From contig NZ_LR593886.1 of the NCBI RefSeq assembly GCF_901538265.1, positions 2,836,843 through 2,900,842 of the forward strand: a DNA stretch of 64,000 bases. Direction: 5' to 3'. A program made the position numbers and the translations under genes. Source of the stretch: Gemmata massiliana (GTDB lineage: Bacteria; Planctomycetota; Planctomycetia; Gemmatales; Gemmataceae). This document shows, piece by piece, positions 1-8,773 of the stretch; the stretch's first letter is position 1, and each line of letters opens with the position of its first letter. A model generated the notes under the pieces. That model saw only the letters and a list, made by a program, of their open reading frames with translations. It searched no databases and was not told the origin of the DNA.

Positions 1-1303
1 ACAAGGGAAGTCTGCTCTGGTGCCGTGAGGCAACGCCGAACCCGTGAGGGCCAGCGGCGGCCGGGGCAGATGGCGGATGGGCCTGTAGTACCGTCGAAGC
101 CGGGTAACGCCGGTGGAGGGAAGGGGCCCTGATTCGGATCGAACGCACGAAGGGGCAACAGCGTCGGGGATTGACGATGAGTCTACCAGCCCTGGTTCCT
201 GGCGTTGCAGGAGGAGTTGCGGCGGCAGGAGTATCGCCCAGCCCCTCCCTCGGGTGTGGATCGCCAAGAGTAACGGCGGGCCGCGCCCGCTGGGCATACC
301 GAGCATCCGCGACCGGGTGGCGCAGGTGGCGGTGCTGCTGGTCATCGGGCCGATCTTCGAGGCGGACCTGTGCGATGAGCAGTACGGGTTTCGTTCCGGG
401 ATCGATGCCAAGATGGCCGTGCGGCGGGTGTACTCCAACGTCACCGAGCGGGGGCTACGAGAGGTCGTGGCCGCGGACCTGTCCGACTACTTCAACACGA
501 TCGCGCACGGCCCGTTGATGCGGTGCCTGAGCCGGCGAATCGCGGACGGTAGCGTGCTGTCGGTCGTCAAACGCTGGCTTCAGGCGCCGGTGGCGGAACG
601 GCATGAGCGGGGCAAACGACGCACGACGGTGGCCGCGGATACCAACCGCGGTACACCACAGGGCGGAGTCGCCTCACCCTTGCTGGCCAACCTGTACTTC
701 CGGCGATTCGTTCTGGCGTGGAAGCCGTTCGGTCGCGAGCAGCGTCTCCGGGCCCATGTGGTCAACTACGCGGACGATCTGGTCATCAGTTGCCGGCCCG
801 GCCGCAAGCTGATCGCCCGGCTGGGGCTGAGCGTGAACGAGCGGAAGACTCGACTCGCGACGTTGCCGGAGGAGTCGATTGACTTCCTCGGCTATACGAT
901 CGGGCAATTCCACGGCCGGGGCGATCGACCGTACATCGGCACCCGGCCGTCAAAGAAGTCGGTATGCAAGCTCCGGGCTAGAATCCACGAGGAGACGTCG
1001 AGCCGCTGGAACTGGCAACAACCCGCGGAGCGGGTCGAAGTGCTCAACCCCATCCTTCGTGGCTGGTGTGGGTACTTCAACCAGGGTCCGGTGGTCCGGG
1101 TGTACCGTGCGGTCCGTGCGTACATCGAGCGGCGTTTACGCAGGTGGTTGATGCGTCGGGAACAGCGGCGCGGTACGGGGTACAAGCGTTACCCGGGCCG
1201 CTACCTGGATGAGGAACTGGGGCTCTTCCGGTCCCCGACCAACGCGCGACTACGCCGAATGCGAAGGCTTGAAGGTCCGAATGAGAGCCGGCCGCGGCGG
1301 TAG
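1..1303 (+). mobile_element. Decayed group II intron (RNA leader plus ORF), cut by the window start
   Basis: The first ~170 bases have the look of a bacterial group II intron leader (GTGAGGCAACGCCGAACC, then GCCGGGTAACGCCGGTGG) just before a reverse-transcriptase/maturase frame. The 5' boundary lies outside the window. I could not find a convincing domain V after the ORF; the sequence passes directly into an IS66 scrap. That the leader is intron RNA is inferred from sequence style and position, not from a folded structure. Confidence 0.6.
181..1303 (+). pseudogene. ltrA: Group II intron reverse transcriptase/maturase, frameshifted
   Basis: The frame reading RVWIAKSNGGPRPLGIP, YGFRSG, GTPQGGVASPLLANLY and YADDLV is unmistakably a group II intron-encoded reverse transcriptase, and NPILRGWCGYFNQG near the C-terminus is the maturase domain. 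It is broken. The residues expected just upstream (WFLALQEELRRQEYRP) lie in another frame, with the shift near position 240 and a stop further upstream in that frame. Between VISCRPGRK and LIARLGLSVNE about 20 residues of the usual spacing are missing. The N-terminal RT region is therefore lost although the YADD box survives. Unlikely to be functional. Confidence 0.85.
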
Positions 1304-1540
1304 TGCGCGTTCGGTCGCGTACAACTTCCCGATCAGTTCCAGTTGCCGGGCCGCGCGCCCGTCGCCCGCCTCGGTTGCGGCCACGAACTTGCGCCGCACG
1401 TGCTTCACCCTCCCATCGCGGTACAAACCCTCGTACTGGGCCAGCGTGTCCGCCTGGAAGTAGCCCGCTTAGCCGTCGAAGAACTGCTCCGGCTCGTCGG
1501 CCGTGCAGTTGGTCATGAAGTCGAACACCACATACGGGTG
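1297..1540 (-). pseudogene. IS66-family transposase fragment
   Basis: Reading the minus strand from about 1540 gives HPYVVFDF, then EQFFDG, an in-frame TAA, then AGYFQADTLAQYEGLYRDG and HVRRKFVAA, followed by LELIGKLYATERAL. This order matches the central catalytic part of IS66 TnpC (HPYVVFDFT, GYLQADAYAGYD, HARRKF, IRELYAVE), with the usual GCWAH stretch before the HARRKF-like motif missing. No complete transposase or terminal inverted repeats are visible. It abuts the intron pseudogene, so this is layered mobile-element debris. Confidence 0.7.
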
Positions 1541-1609
1541 AACTGTACGGTTGCGGTGACGACCTATGCGAGGACCGATGAACTGTAGCCGTGCTCATCC
1601 GCCCCCAGG

Positions 1610-1815
1610 GTTGTTCGCAGGGGGGAATAAGTCCCGCCGGCAATCGGGGCAGTGGGTGATGGGCTCGGCCTATTGGATTGTGGCCACCCGTGCGGTAAGC
1701 TCGTGCATACGGGGTCGGGTGAGGCAAAGCCACCCACATTCGGGGCAGGGTTGCTCGCGTGGGAGCTTGTCGGCTTGTTGCTGGAGGAGCAGTTGGATGT
1801 TCCTGCAGTGAGCTC
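1610..1815 (-). pseudogene. Zinc-ribbon fragment of an ISKra4-like transposase
   Basis: The minus strand reads QPCPECGWLCLTRPR, then ELTARVATIQ, an in-frame TAG, then AEPITHCPDCRRDLFPP. Two CxxC pairs separated by about 30 residues and ending in CPDCRRDxFP resemble the N-terminal zinc ribbon of ISKra4-type transposases common in planctomycetes. The in-frame stop and absence of a catalytic domain mark it as a remnant. The family name rests on motif memory only. Confidence 0.45.
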
Positions 1816-2391
1816 TGGGCGGCCGCGGTGGCGGTCGGCTTGAAGGTCCGGAAGTCGACATCCAGACCCGGTCCGTCGTTGCCGAACGCTCGTTTGGAAA
1901 CAATGTGTGATCAGCGGGCCGCCGAGTCGTGAAGCTCTTGGAGTTCCTCCGGGCTAAATCGTGGAGTGGCTATTGTCCGTCCTACCTTGGAGTTGCGACC
2001 GGACCGAACGAGCGATTTACTATCCCAACGCCCGAACTACGCAACCCGTCTCACAAAACGTGGCGTGGCCTCTTTTAAGGGCTTTCAGAGGTTGTGTCAG
2101 AGCCTCTTAAACAGTATGGTTGCTGGGTAAGGCTAGTGATTAATAGTACATAGCTTCGTGCATATTAATGATTAAGAGACTCTGGCGCAGACTCATCAAA
2201 TCGCTGATTTTCGAGGTGTTTTCGAAGTTGTGTCAGGGCTTCTAAGTTTTGACCCTGATTGCCTGTAACTATTGTCGTCGGTGGCCACGGCGGTAGTCTG
2301 GCGGACCCTACTAATCTCAGTATTGTAATGATTTGTGGTTCGCTTAAGTGTTGCCAGCGGGAATCGTAGTTGTTTAGCACTAGGTGGATTT
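1816..2391. other. Intergenic stretch without a recognisable gene
   Basis: GC content falls sharply from about 2,000 onward compared with flanking mobile DNA. Only short, unconvincing frames occur. The last bases before 2,392 carry an AGGTGG Shine-Dalgarno-like element for the next gene. Confidence 0.5.
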
Positions 2392-3198
2392 ATGAGGATA
2401 ACGAACAGGTGGATTTCGCGATTTGTTTTCGGTGTTGCTGGCGTCATATTGTTGATTGCATGTATAATGAAAATATTGAGCGAATGGTCGGGAAATGTAA
2501 ATTACGACGGGCGTTATTTTGGCGGTCGTTTGTTGGTGCCTCTGGTTGCCGCGGAGGCCACACTGGGTCTATGGTTGTGTCTTGGTCTGTTCCCTAGGGC
2601 AGCTCGTTTAATTTCCGCTGCGATCTTTGCGATCTTTGCAATTTTCTCAATGTATCAATACGCTATAGGGAAATCATCATGTGGTTGTTTTGGCTCAGTA
2701 TCTATTATGCCTCTCGCGACGGCAGGGCTGGATTTGTTGATTGTGTTTGCGATGATAATAATTAATCCTCCCGCGCTTCCTAAGTATAAGAATCAAGGCT
2801 GGCAAATTGTCCTCATTATTCTTGGTGCGGTGGCTGCTGGGTCCGTTGCGGCAATTGCAAAGACATCGAAAAATAATCCTGAGAACGTGCTCGACCCAAT
2901 AGTTCACTCGCTAGGTGTAGTAATTCAAGGTCAAGTAATTGAATCAAAGATTAACATTAAAAATATATCTGATAACAAATGCGAAATATCTCATTTCCAG
3001 TCGAGTTGTCCATGCTTGAGTATCCATCCTGAATTTGTCGCGATAGATCCCGGCCAAACTGTATCTATTGATATTCGGATTGATTTAGCGAAAGAGCCGG
3101 ATTTTTACGGCAATCTTTCTGTAGAAGTCGTGGCGGCTGGGCGAAATGGTGAGCGGTTGTCTAGATTTGCTATTGATTTATCAATAAGTAAAAAATAA
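2392..3198 (+). CDS. MauE/DoxX-like membrane protein with C-terminal DUF1573 domain
   Basis: A 268-residue protein. ATG 2392 is preceded at a good distance by AGGTGG; an upstream in-frame start has no such site. Residues ~8-150 hold four hydrophobic segments with a CGCF motif (SSCGCFGS), as in MauE-type integral membrane proteins linked to disulfide or thiol chemistry. The C-terminal ~100 residues (GVVIQGQVIESKINIKNISD, SSCPCLSIHP, IDPGQTVSIDIRID) match DUF1573, an Ig-like periplasmic domain. The gene is much more AT-rich than its neighbours and uses A/T-ending codons, which suggests recent acquisition. A role in cell-envelope redox or surface assembly is inference. Confidence 0.75.
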   Translation: MRITNRWISRFVFGVAGVILLIACIMKILSEWSGNVNYDGRYFGGRLLVPLVAAEATLGLWLCLGLFPRAARLISAAIFAIFAIFSMYQYAIGKSSCGCFGSVSIMPLATAGLDLLIVFAMIIINPPALPKYKNQGWQIVLIILGAVAAGSVAAIAKTSKNNPENVLDPIVHSLGVVIQGQVIESKINIKNISDNKCEISHFQSSCPCLSIHPEFVAIDPGQTVSIDIRIDLAKEPDFYGNLSVEVVAAGRNGERLSRFAIDLSISKK

Positions 3199-4081
3199 TT
3201 TATTGTTGATGTTTAACATATAACATTTGCGTGGCTTGCTTCTGGCGGTCGACTGCGATCTTATGATTGTTTGCTTTATGACGCACTCGTTGCCGCATCA
3301 CAGCGCGCCGCAAGGGGCAAGAGGTTGCCCGCCTATCCGATGTTCAGGCTCTTCAGGTATAGCCGCGACCTGCCTTGCGCTTAAGTGCCATGCCGCCACG
3401 ATAACGGTTCCCGCCCGGCAAATCACGTAATTGACTGGTGGGCTATCTTCGAGTTTGGTTTTGCAGCACTCCCAAGGAATCTCCGATGAATGAGTCCGTA
3501 GTCGCTCCCGATCCGGTTGGCCATACGCGTTCTGTATGAAGTCGGCGAACCACGTTGCTCTCGACGTAATACTCGAAGCCCGCGGACTGCACGAAATCAG
3601 CATATTTTCGCGTCGGCGACACCCGACCGTGACAGTTGACCGGCGAACCAGTGGACCGGGAGGTGGCCTGCGAACTTGGGCGTGTGCGAGCAGTCCCGGG
3701 CCGCACAGCCCGCTTGGCGACCGGGCCTCCGACGGCCGCTAACTATTCGCCATTCGAGGTGGGAGCGGAGACCAGGATCCTTCTTCCTTCGCGCAGAGTA
3801 TGCTTCGCGAACCATGTTTAAGATGAACTTTACGCGTCGTGAAGCCGACCGGCTGGCATGCAGCTTGCAATACAGCCAGCCAGCTGGCCGTTTTCTGCAT
3901 GATTGTTGTGACTGATAAAAAACGTTATCATTCCCTAATTAACGAGCGGCGGATTGGTGAGTCCGCCGCTCGTTTGCCGACCAGGGCGCGAAAACGCTTG
4001 ACAGGTTCGGGGTTTTTGTTGCAATCTAATTTATGTCGAATCAATACGTTGTGGTTAAATCGTGACAAATTATACTTATAT
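3199..4081. other. Gene-poor region with degraded coding-like minus-strand sequence
   Basis: No intact gene is supported. Between about 3,300 and 3,750 the minus strand has protein-like stretches (KYADFVQSAGFEYYVESN) that change frame, suggesting an old unrecognised pseudogene. From 3,890 to 4,081 the sequence becomes AT-rich. A TTGACA hexamer lies at 3998-4003, but the nearest -10-like hexamer is poorly spaced, so no promoter is called. Confidence 0.4.
3942..3973. repeat. Perfect 12-bp stem-loop, possible bidirectional terminator
   Basis: The arms ACGAGCGGCGGA and TCCGCCGCTCGT are perfect complements around an 8-base loop. No long T-run follows on either strand. The ACGAG/CTCGT arm ends resemble the hairpin at 41606-41633, so this may be a terminator style used by this genome. 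Confidence 0.55.
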
Positions 4082-4312
4082 ATGACTAGGCGAGGGTCGC
4101 CGTGTCACCATCCCCGCTAAAGTCTGCACCCGGCTCGGACTCGCCGCGGGCGAACCCCTCGTCTTGGAAGAGGATCACGGTACGCTCCGTCTGATCCCGT
4201 GCGACCACCTGCTCCGCGACGTTCAAGCCGCATTCGCCCCGTACCATACCCCCGCGAATGCCTCGTCGACGAACTCATCGCCGAGCGACGGGCCGAGGCT
4301 GCTCGTGAGTAG
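4082..4312 (+). pseudogene. AbrB/MazE-like antitoxin, frameshifted (vapB remnant)
   Basis: One frame reads VTIPAKVCTRLGLAAGEPLVL, the swapped-hairpin AbrB/MazE fold used by VapB antitoxins. The C-terminal toxin-binding tail continues in another frame as ECLVDELIAERRAEAARE and ends at TAG 4310-4312, so a frame change lies near 4,256. The only plausible start, ATG 4082, is in the frame of the tail rather than that of the DNA-binding part, implying a second lesion near the N-terminus. The stop overlaps the toxin's GTG start, as in classic antitoxin-toxin operons. Confidence 0.7.
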
Positions 4313-4685
4313 CAGTGTTCTCGACGCCTCGGCATTGATCGCGTTCCTGTTCGAGGAACCCGGAGCCGATACCGTAGCTACCCATATTCCCGGGGGCCTC
4401 GTCTCGGCCGTCAACCTGTCGGAGGTGGCGGCACGAACTCTCGAGAAAGGGATGACCCTGGACCGGTTCGATTACGAACTCGGGCGCCTGTCCCTGACTG
4501 TTGTCCCGTTCGATGCGACCCTCGCCAAGGTCGCAGCCGCGCTTCGGGCTCCGACTCGCGCCCTGGGGCTTTCGTTCGCGGACCGCGCGTGCCTCGCCCT
4601 ATGCCTAGTTCGCGGGATCCCGGCCGTCACCGGGGACCGGGACTGGACCAAGGCGAACGTCGGGGTAGAAGTCGTCGTGTTCTGA
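4305..4685 (+). CDS. vapC: VapC-type PIN-domain ribonuclease toxin
   Basis: A 126-residue PIN protein starting at GTG 4305, which overlaps the antitoxin stop (GTGAGTAG). The four acidic active-site positions are all present: D7 (VLDASAL), E40 (NLSEVAAR), D93 (FADRACLAL) and D111/D113 (VTGDRDW). VapC toxins are Mg-dependent endoribonucleases that typically cut tRNA or rRNA. The frame is intact although the antitoxin is not. Its TGA overlaps the ATG of the recombinase gene by one base, so antitoxin, toxin and integrase look like one former mobile operon. Confidence 0.85.
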   Translation: MSSSVLDASALIAFLFEEPGADTVATHIPGGLVSAVNLSEVAARTLEKGMTLDRFDYELGRLSLTVVPFDATLAKVAAALRAPTRALGLSFADRACLALCLVRGIPAVTGDRDWTKANVGVEVVVF

Positions 4686-5283
4686 TGACCGACTTGACCC
4701 CACTCGCGCCTCGTTCGCACCTGAATGCATTCGGCGAACCTGCGCTACCGGCGTGCGTAGCTGAAGCGGGGCCGCACGCACGGTTCGCGTGGGACGAGTT
4801 CTTTTGTGGTGTGCTCGCCAACACGCACACCCGGCGCGCGTACGCCCGGGCTGTGCGCGACTTCTTCGCCTGGCTTGCGCCGTCCGGTACCCAACTGCCC
4901 GATATCACGCCCGGTCTCGTGGGCCGGTACTTCTTCCAGCACCCGGGCAGTATTCCGTCCCGGAAACTGGCTCTCGGCCCTGCGTACCTTGTTTGGTGTG
5001 ATGGTCCAGCGGCACGTCATGCTCCTGAACCCGGTCGCCTCGGTCCGGGTCGAAAGGTACCGCGTGATCGAGGGCAAGACGCCCGAGATCACGGTGCCCC
5101 AGGCCCGGTGCCTGCTGGCCTCGATCGAAACCGGCACGCTCATCGGCAAGCGAGACAAGGCGCTCATCGCCCTGCTCGCCTACACGGGCGCGCGGCGCGG
5201 GGCCGTTGCCCAACTCCGCATCCACGACTTCCGGGATGACGGTACCCAGTGCCTTCTGCGGTTCCGTGAGAAAGGCGGAGTAA
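4685..5283 (+). pseudogene. Tyrosine recombinase/integrase, frameshifted and truncated
   Basis: The N-terminal SAM-like core-binding domain is clear (WDEFFCGVLANTHTRRAYARA, split here as WDEFF and NTHTRRAYARAVRDFFAWL). The frame shifts by one near 4,972, after which SALRTLFGVMVQRHV and ALIALLAYTGARRGAVAQLR follow. The latter contains the box I arginine. After the LLRFREKGG segment the similarity ends abruptly near 5,283, so the downstream HxxR, H/W and the nucleophilic tyrosine are missing. This is a dead integrase linked to the VapBC remnant. Confidence 0.8.
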
Positions 5284-5331
5284 AACATGGTCCCCCTCGG
5301 ATGTGTCGCCTCTGGCCGTCATCGCCGCGCC

Positions 5332-6012
5332 CTAGATTGCTGTCCGAGCAAGAGTGACCACCTGAAGGTATTGTTGTTCATCAAGGGATAAAGCTGCGAG
5401 GTGAGTATTGGTTTCAGCGACGTTCCCTCGATACTTGCGAACGTCAGGGTATCTTGTTACCAACATTTTCCGCGTGCCCAGGGCTTTGCGGTAGTTCTCC
5501 GCCGCCTCTTGAGGCCGGTGCATGTCACGCAGCAGGTGCCCCAAGTTACTGTAGGTGAGGGCCGACTTGCCCCAATATTCTGGGGCGTCGGGGCGCTGGC
5601 GGGTCAGTGGCTTCAGGACGACCAGCACCTCGTTGTACTTCTTTTCCGCCTCCCTGAGTTGGGTCAGGGCGCGGGATAGGTTCGCCAGGTTGATGAGGCT
5701 CGAAGATTGATCGTTCATGTATTCGGGGTTCTTGGGAAACTCCGCCACCAGTCACTCGCGAATGACTAGCCCCTTACGGTAGTGTTCCCCTGCCTCCTGC
5801 AGGCGGTCGAGGTCGCTCAGTAGGACACCAAGGTTCGAGTGGGTATTGGCGAGGAGAACCCGGTACTCGGGGACATCAGCGCACTTAGTCGTCAATTCTT
5901 GGAAGATGGCCAGGCCCTTGAGGTAGTGCCGCTCCGCTTCCTTCATTTGTCCCCTGTTTTTCAGCACTAGGCGGATTCGGAGTATCCCACTGCCCACGGT
6001 TTGCTTGGGCAC
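5332..6012 (-). pseudogene. TPR-repeat fragment with in-frame stop
   Basis: Reading downward from 6012, TPR units follow one another: MKEAERHYLKGLAIFQELT, LANTHSNLGVLLSDLDRLQE, then a TGA within VIRE-LVAEFPKNPEYM, then further units (LINLANLSRALTQL, LTYSNLGHLLRDMHRPQEA, ALGTRKMLVTRYPDV). The two halves are in the same frame, so a single nonsense codon at 5752-5754 separates them. Such tandem TPRs usually form the C-terminus of planctomycete Ser/Thr kinases. No kinase part is present here. Confidence 0.65.
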
Positions 6013-6156
6013 GCCCTTCAGAAAACCGGGGACATTCCCGGATCAAGAGCCGCACTCAACGAAGTCGTCCGACTCGAACCGCTCAACCCGACGTGGAAGA
6101 AATTGCTCGCGAACTTACCACCCCTCCAAATTGCCCCGCCGCCACGGGAGAACTAA
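5977..6156 (+). pseudogene. C-terminal TPR fragment on the opposite strand
   Basis: In one plus-strand frame the sequence AHGLLGHALQKTGD, AALNEVVRLEPLNPTW and KLLANLPPLQIAPPP ends at TAA 6154-6156. This matches the typical end of a Gemmata-type TPR protein (alternating helices, then a proline-rich tail). The N-terminus is missing. It abuts the minus-strand TPR fragment head to head, pointing to a rearrangement between TPR genes. Confidence 0.5.
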
Positions 6157-6340
6157 CGGACTGAAGGGTTACGCGCCCCTCGAGTGCTGATCGCAACTCA
6201 CGACCCTTAGGCCCGGAGCGGCCCGGGGGACGGGAAAGGATTGGGCGGTCGAAAGGGCGGCAAAGCTCGAACCAGCATTGGTGGGCGAACGGCGCGGCGG
6301 CGGTAGTCATTCTTAAGCGATAGAAACCTGAAACGACAAG

Positions 6341-6373
6341 AGCCCCCGGCCCGCTGAAGCGGAACCGGGGGCT
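6341..6373 (-). terminator. Rho-independent-like terminator
   Basis: A GC-rich hairpin with 9-bp arms AGCCCCCGG and CCGGGGGCT. The loop contains a further short inverted pair (CCGCTTCAGCGG). On the minus strand it is followed by CTTGTCGTTT, a weak T-rich tail. It lies just downstream of a minus-strand stop codon at 6390, supporting termination in that direction. Confidence 0.55.
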
Positions 6374-6389
6374 CGTTAGTTGCCTGACG

Positions 6390-6547
6390 TTACTTCGCGA
6401 ACAGTTTGGCGATGCTGACCACCCGGTCGACCCCGAGCATGTCCACCAGTGACTTGATGGCTTCGACCTGTACCGCCCGCCCCGCCGGGCCACTAGATGG
6501 CACGAGCCGTTCAAGGCAGCACCTTCTGCCGCAGCCGACATGTACAT
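6390..6547 (-). pseudogene. Small unrecognised gene, apparently frameshifted
   Basis: A strong AGGAGGTG lies upstream of ATG 6547, which opens MYMSAAAEGAALNGS. The protein-like tail VQVEAIKSLVDMLGVDRVVS, continuing IAKLFAK and ending at 6390, lies in a different frame. Start signal, amphipathic helical tail and downstream terminator suggest a real gene of about 50 residues with a frame error near 6,490-6,510. Family not recognised. Confidence 0.35.
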
Positions 6548-6826
6548 TTCGTGACGCACCTCCTGCACTCTAGCAGCGCGCGAAAGTATCGAACGCGGAT
6601 GCCGGTAGGCGCGATGGCAACTCGCCCGAAGGTCACTGCTCGGCAAACGGGTACGCTCTGGCGTAGCTCAGGCTCCGACTTTAGAATTTCGCCTGTTGCT
6701 GCTTCAACTTGGATCATTCAACAACAAACTTGAGCGCACCCGCCTCGCACACGCGGCCGGCATAACAGCAACGCCTGATAAAAGAAATCGATAGATATCT
6801 GAAAATATTCATCTCTGGAGCAACTC

Positions 6827-8704
6827 ATGGATTCGGACGCCCATCCGAGTGATGACGCCATCCGCTTTTATTTGAGCGGCGGCACCCAACCGTCTGGGAT
6901 CGAACCACTCCGGCATCACCTCGGCTCTTGTGCCTACTGCCGTGCGCGTGTGGCGGCGATCAAGAACCAGGCCACCAGGCCACCGGTGCCCGATCCGACA
7001 GACACGCCGCCGGCCACCGAGGACGGGGCACTGGCCGCCCTGCAACAACTGGGCGGGTACACGAACGTCCGCGAGCTCAAGGCCGGAGGGATGGGTGTCG
7101 TGTACCTGGCGCGCAACATCGACTTCCAGCGCGACGAGGTGCTCAAGGTGATCAAGCCGACCGAACAGATGAGCGCAGAAGCCCGAGCCCGCTTCCGCCG
7201 GGAGATCGAAGCGATGGGCCGGCTCAACCACCCCAACATCGTTACCCCGTATGTGGTGCGGGAGGTCGCCAGCGTGCTGGTTCTGATCATGGAGTTTGCC
7301 GGCGAGAGCCTCGAGTCGTTTGTCCGACGGCGCCGGGGTGTACCGCCCGCGCTAGCCTGTCGGCTCATCGCCCAGGCGGCGGACGGGTTGCAGCACGCCC
7401 ACGAGCGAGAGGTGGTTCACCGGGACATCAAGCCGTCCAACATTCTCGTCAGTGAGGTGAGCGGCCGGCTACAAGTGAAGATCGCGGATTTCGGGCTGGC
7501 CAAGGCGAGACTCGAAGCCGGTTCGAAGACGATCAAACCAGGGCCGGAGCTGACCGAAACAGGCATCGGCATGGGAACACCCCCGTACATGTCCCCGGAG
7601 CAGGCTGTGGACAGCAAATCGGTCGACATCCGCACCGACATTTACGCCCTCGGCTGCACCTTATACTTCACGCTCACACAGCAGCCCCCGTACCAGCGGG
7701 GGACTATCACGGAGTACCTCATCGCGCACGCCCAGGAGTCGGTCCCGCCGCTGGGTGCGATCTGCCCAAACGCGCCGCCGGCGCTCGCCGCGATCGCGGC
7801 CAAAATGATCGCCAAGGATCCACGCCAGAGGTACCAAACTCCCGCCGAGGTCGCCGCTGCGCTCCGGGACGTCGGTGACTCGGACGCAACGACCGAGTGG
7901 TCCCCGCTCCGGCCCCGGAGGCGGAAATACGTTGCTGTGGTAGGTGCCGTGCTGTTGGGCCTGTTGGGAGCGGTCGCCGCAGTCGCGCTCGCTCCGGTGA
8001 AGAAGGGGGCACCCGAGGGCCAAGGAGTTCCGCCGGACCCGGCCGCTCGTGAGGGAGCCGACTCCGATCACGCGCGCGAGGTGACGAACGCCCCCGCCCC
8101 CGCTTTGAAGTCGCCGGGTGAGCCAGTAACAGGCGGCAAGGCCGAGTTTGTCCCGCTGTTCAACGGTACCGACACCAAGGGCTGGGAACAACTCGGCAGC
8201 ACGCACGGGGTTTGGAAGGTGGCGAATAAGGCGCTGGTCGGAACGATGCCCGAGGGCGTGGAGGAGGTCAGCGTGCTCAAATCGACGCGCTCCGATTTCC
8301 GGAATTTCCACCTCCGCCTGCGGGTGATGGGGACACGGGACGGCGGCGAAGCGCGGGTGCTCCTTCAGGCCCCAACGAACGGGAAGACGGAAGGTAAACC
8401 GGCCGTGTCACGTTATCGGGTCATGCTCGGTTCCCCACAGAACCGTTCGGGAGAGGAGGTCGGACGGTTGGTGTTCCGGAGGGACGACGCGCAGCCGCTG
8501 CTAGCGGACCCGAAGGTGCGCCCCCGGACTTGGTTCACCGTGAATGTGGTTGTGGATAACGCCCGGATCACGGCCGAGGTCAACGGCGTGCGCACGGGCG
8601 AGTTCGTCGATCCCGAGCGCCCTGCGTTCCCATCCGATATCCGACTGTTTCTGCGGGGGCGGAGCGTTCAATTTCAAGCCATTGAGGTGAAGGAGTTGCC
8701 GTGA
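6827..8704 (+). CDS. Membrane Ser/Thr protein kinase with C-terminal DUF1080 domain
   Basis: 625 residues. An N-terminal H31-x3-C35-x2-C38 motif resembles the zinc-binding anti-sigma module often placed before planctomycete kinases. The kinase domain spans ~76-345: glycine loop KAGGMGVVYLA, candidate ATP-binding lysine K107, HRDIKPSN with catalytic D200, DFG with D221, and GTPPYMSPEQ. A single transmembrane helix lies at ~368-389. Residues ~440-624 begin FVPLFNGTDTKGW, the start of the DUF1080 (3-keto-disaccharide hydrolase/concanavalin-like) fold. Topology predicts an inside kinase and an outside carbohydrate-recognition-like domain, so a sensory kinase is inferred. No partner sigma factor gene is adjacent. 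Confidence 0.9.
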   Translation: MDSDAHPSDDAIRFYLSGGTQPSGIEPLRHHLGSCAYCRARVAAIKNQATRPPVPDPTDTPPATEDGALAALQQLGGYTNVRELKAGGMGVVYLARNIDFQRDEVLKVIKPTEQMSAEARARFRREIEAMGRLNHPNIVTPYVVREVASVLVLIMEFAGESLESFVRRRRGVPPALACRLIAQAADGLQHAHEREVVHRDIKPSNILVSEVSGRLQVKIADFGLAKARLEAGSKTIKPGPELTETGIGMGTPPYMSPEQAVDSKSVDIRTDIYALGCTLYFTLTQQPPYQRGTITEYLIAHAQESVPPLGAICPNAPPALAAIAAKMIAKDPRQRYQTPAEVAAALRDVGDSDATTEWSPLRPRRRKYVAVVGAVLLGLLGAVAAVALAPVKKGAPEGQGVPPDPAAREGADSDHAREVTNAPAPALKSPGEPVTGGKAEFVPLFNGTDTKGWEQLGSTHGVWKVANKALVGTMPEGVEEVSVLKSTRSDFRNFHLRLRVMGTRDGGEARVLLQAPTNGKTEGKPAVSRYRVMLGSPQNRSGEEVGRLVFRRDDAQPLLADPKVRPRTWFTVNVVVDNARITAEVNGVRTGEFVDPERPAFPSDIRLFLRGRSVQFQAIEVKELP

Positions 8705-8773
8705 TCCGCACCGCGACGTCACCCCGACACTCATCGACGGGGATGCCGATGAGTTGACGGACCGTCCAACGGC

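Larger units (their letters stand above)
6157..6826. other. Mostly non-coding gap before the kinase
   Basis: Apart from the terminator and small minus-strand gene above, I see no coding signal. The last ~60 bases before the kinase ATG are AT-rich and contain GGAGCAACTC as a ribosome binding site. Confidence 0.5.

Noticed and set aside
3998-4076. TTGACA and TATACT hexamers before the antitoxin remnant
   Set aside because: Spacing between usable -35 and -10 boxes is wrong, and the better -10 lies only a few bases before the ATG, so a promoter call would be a guess.
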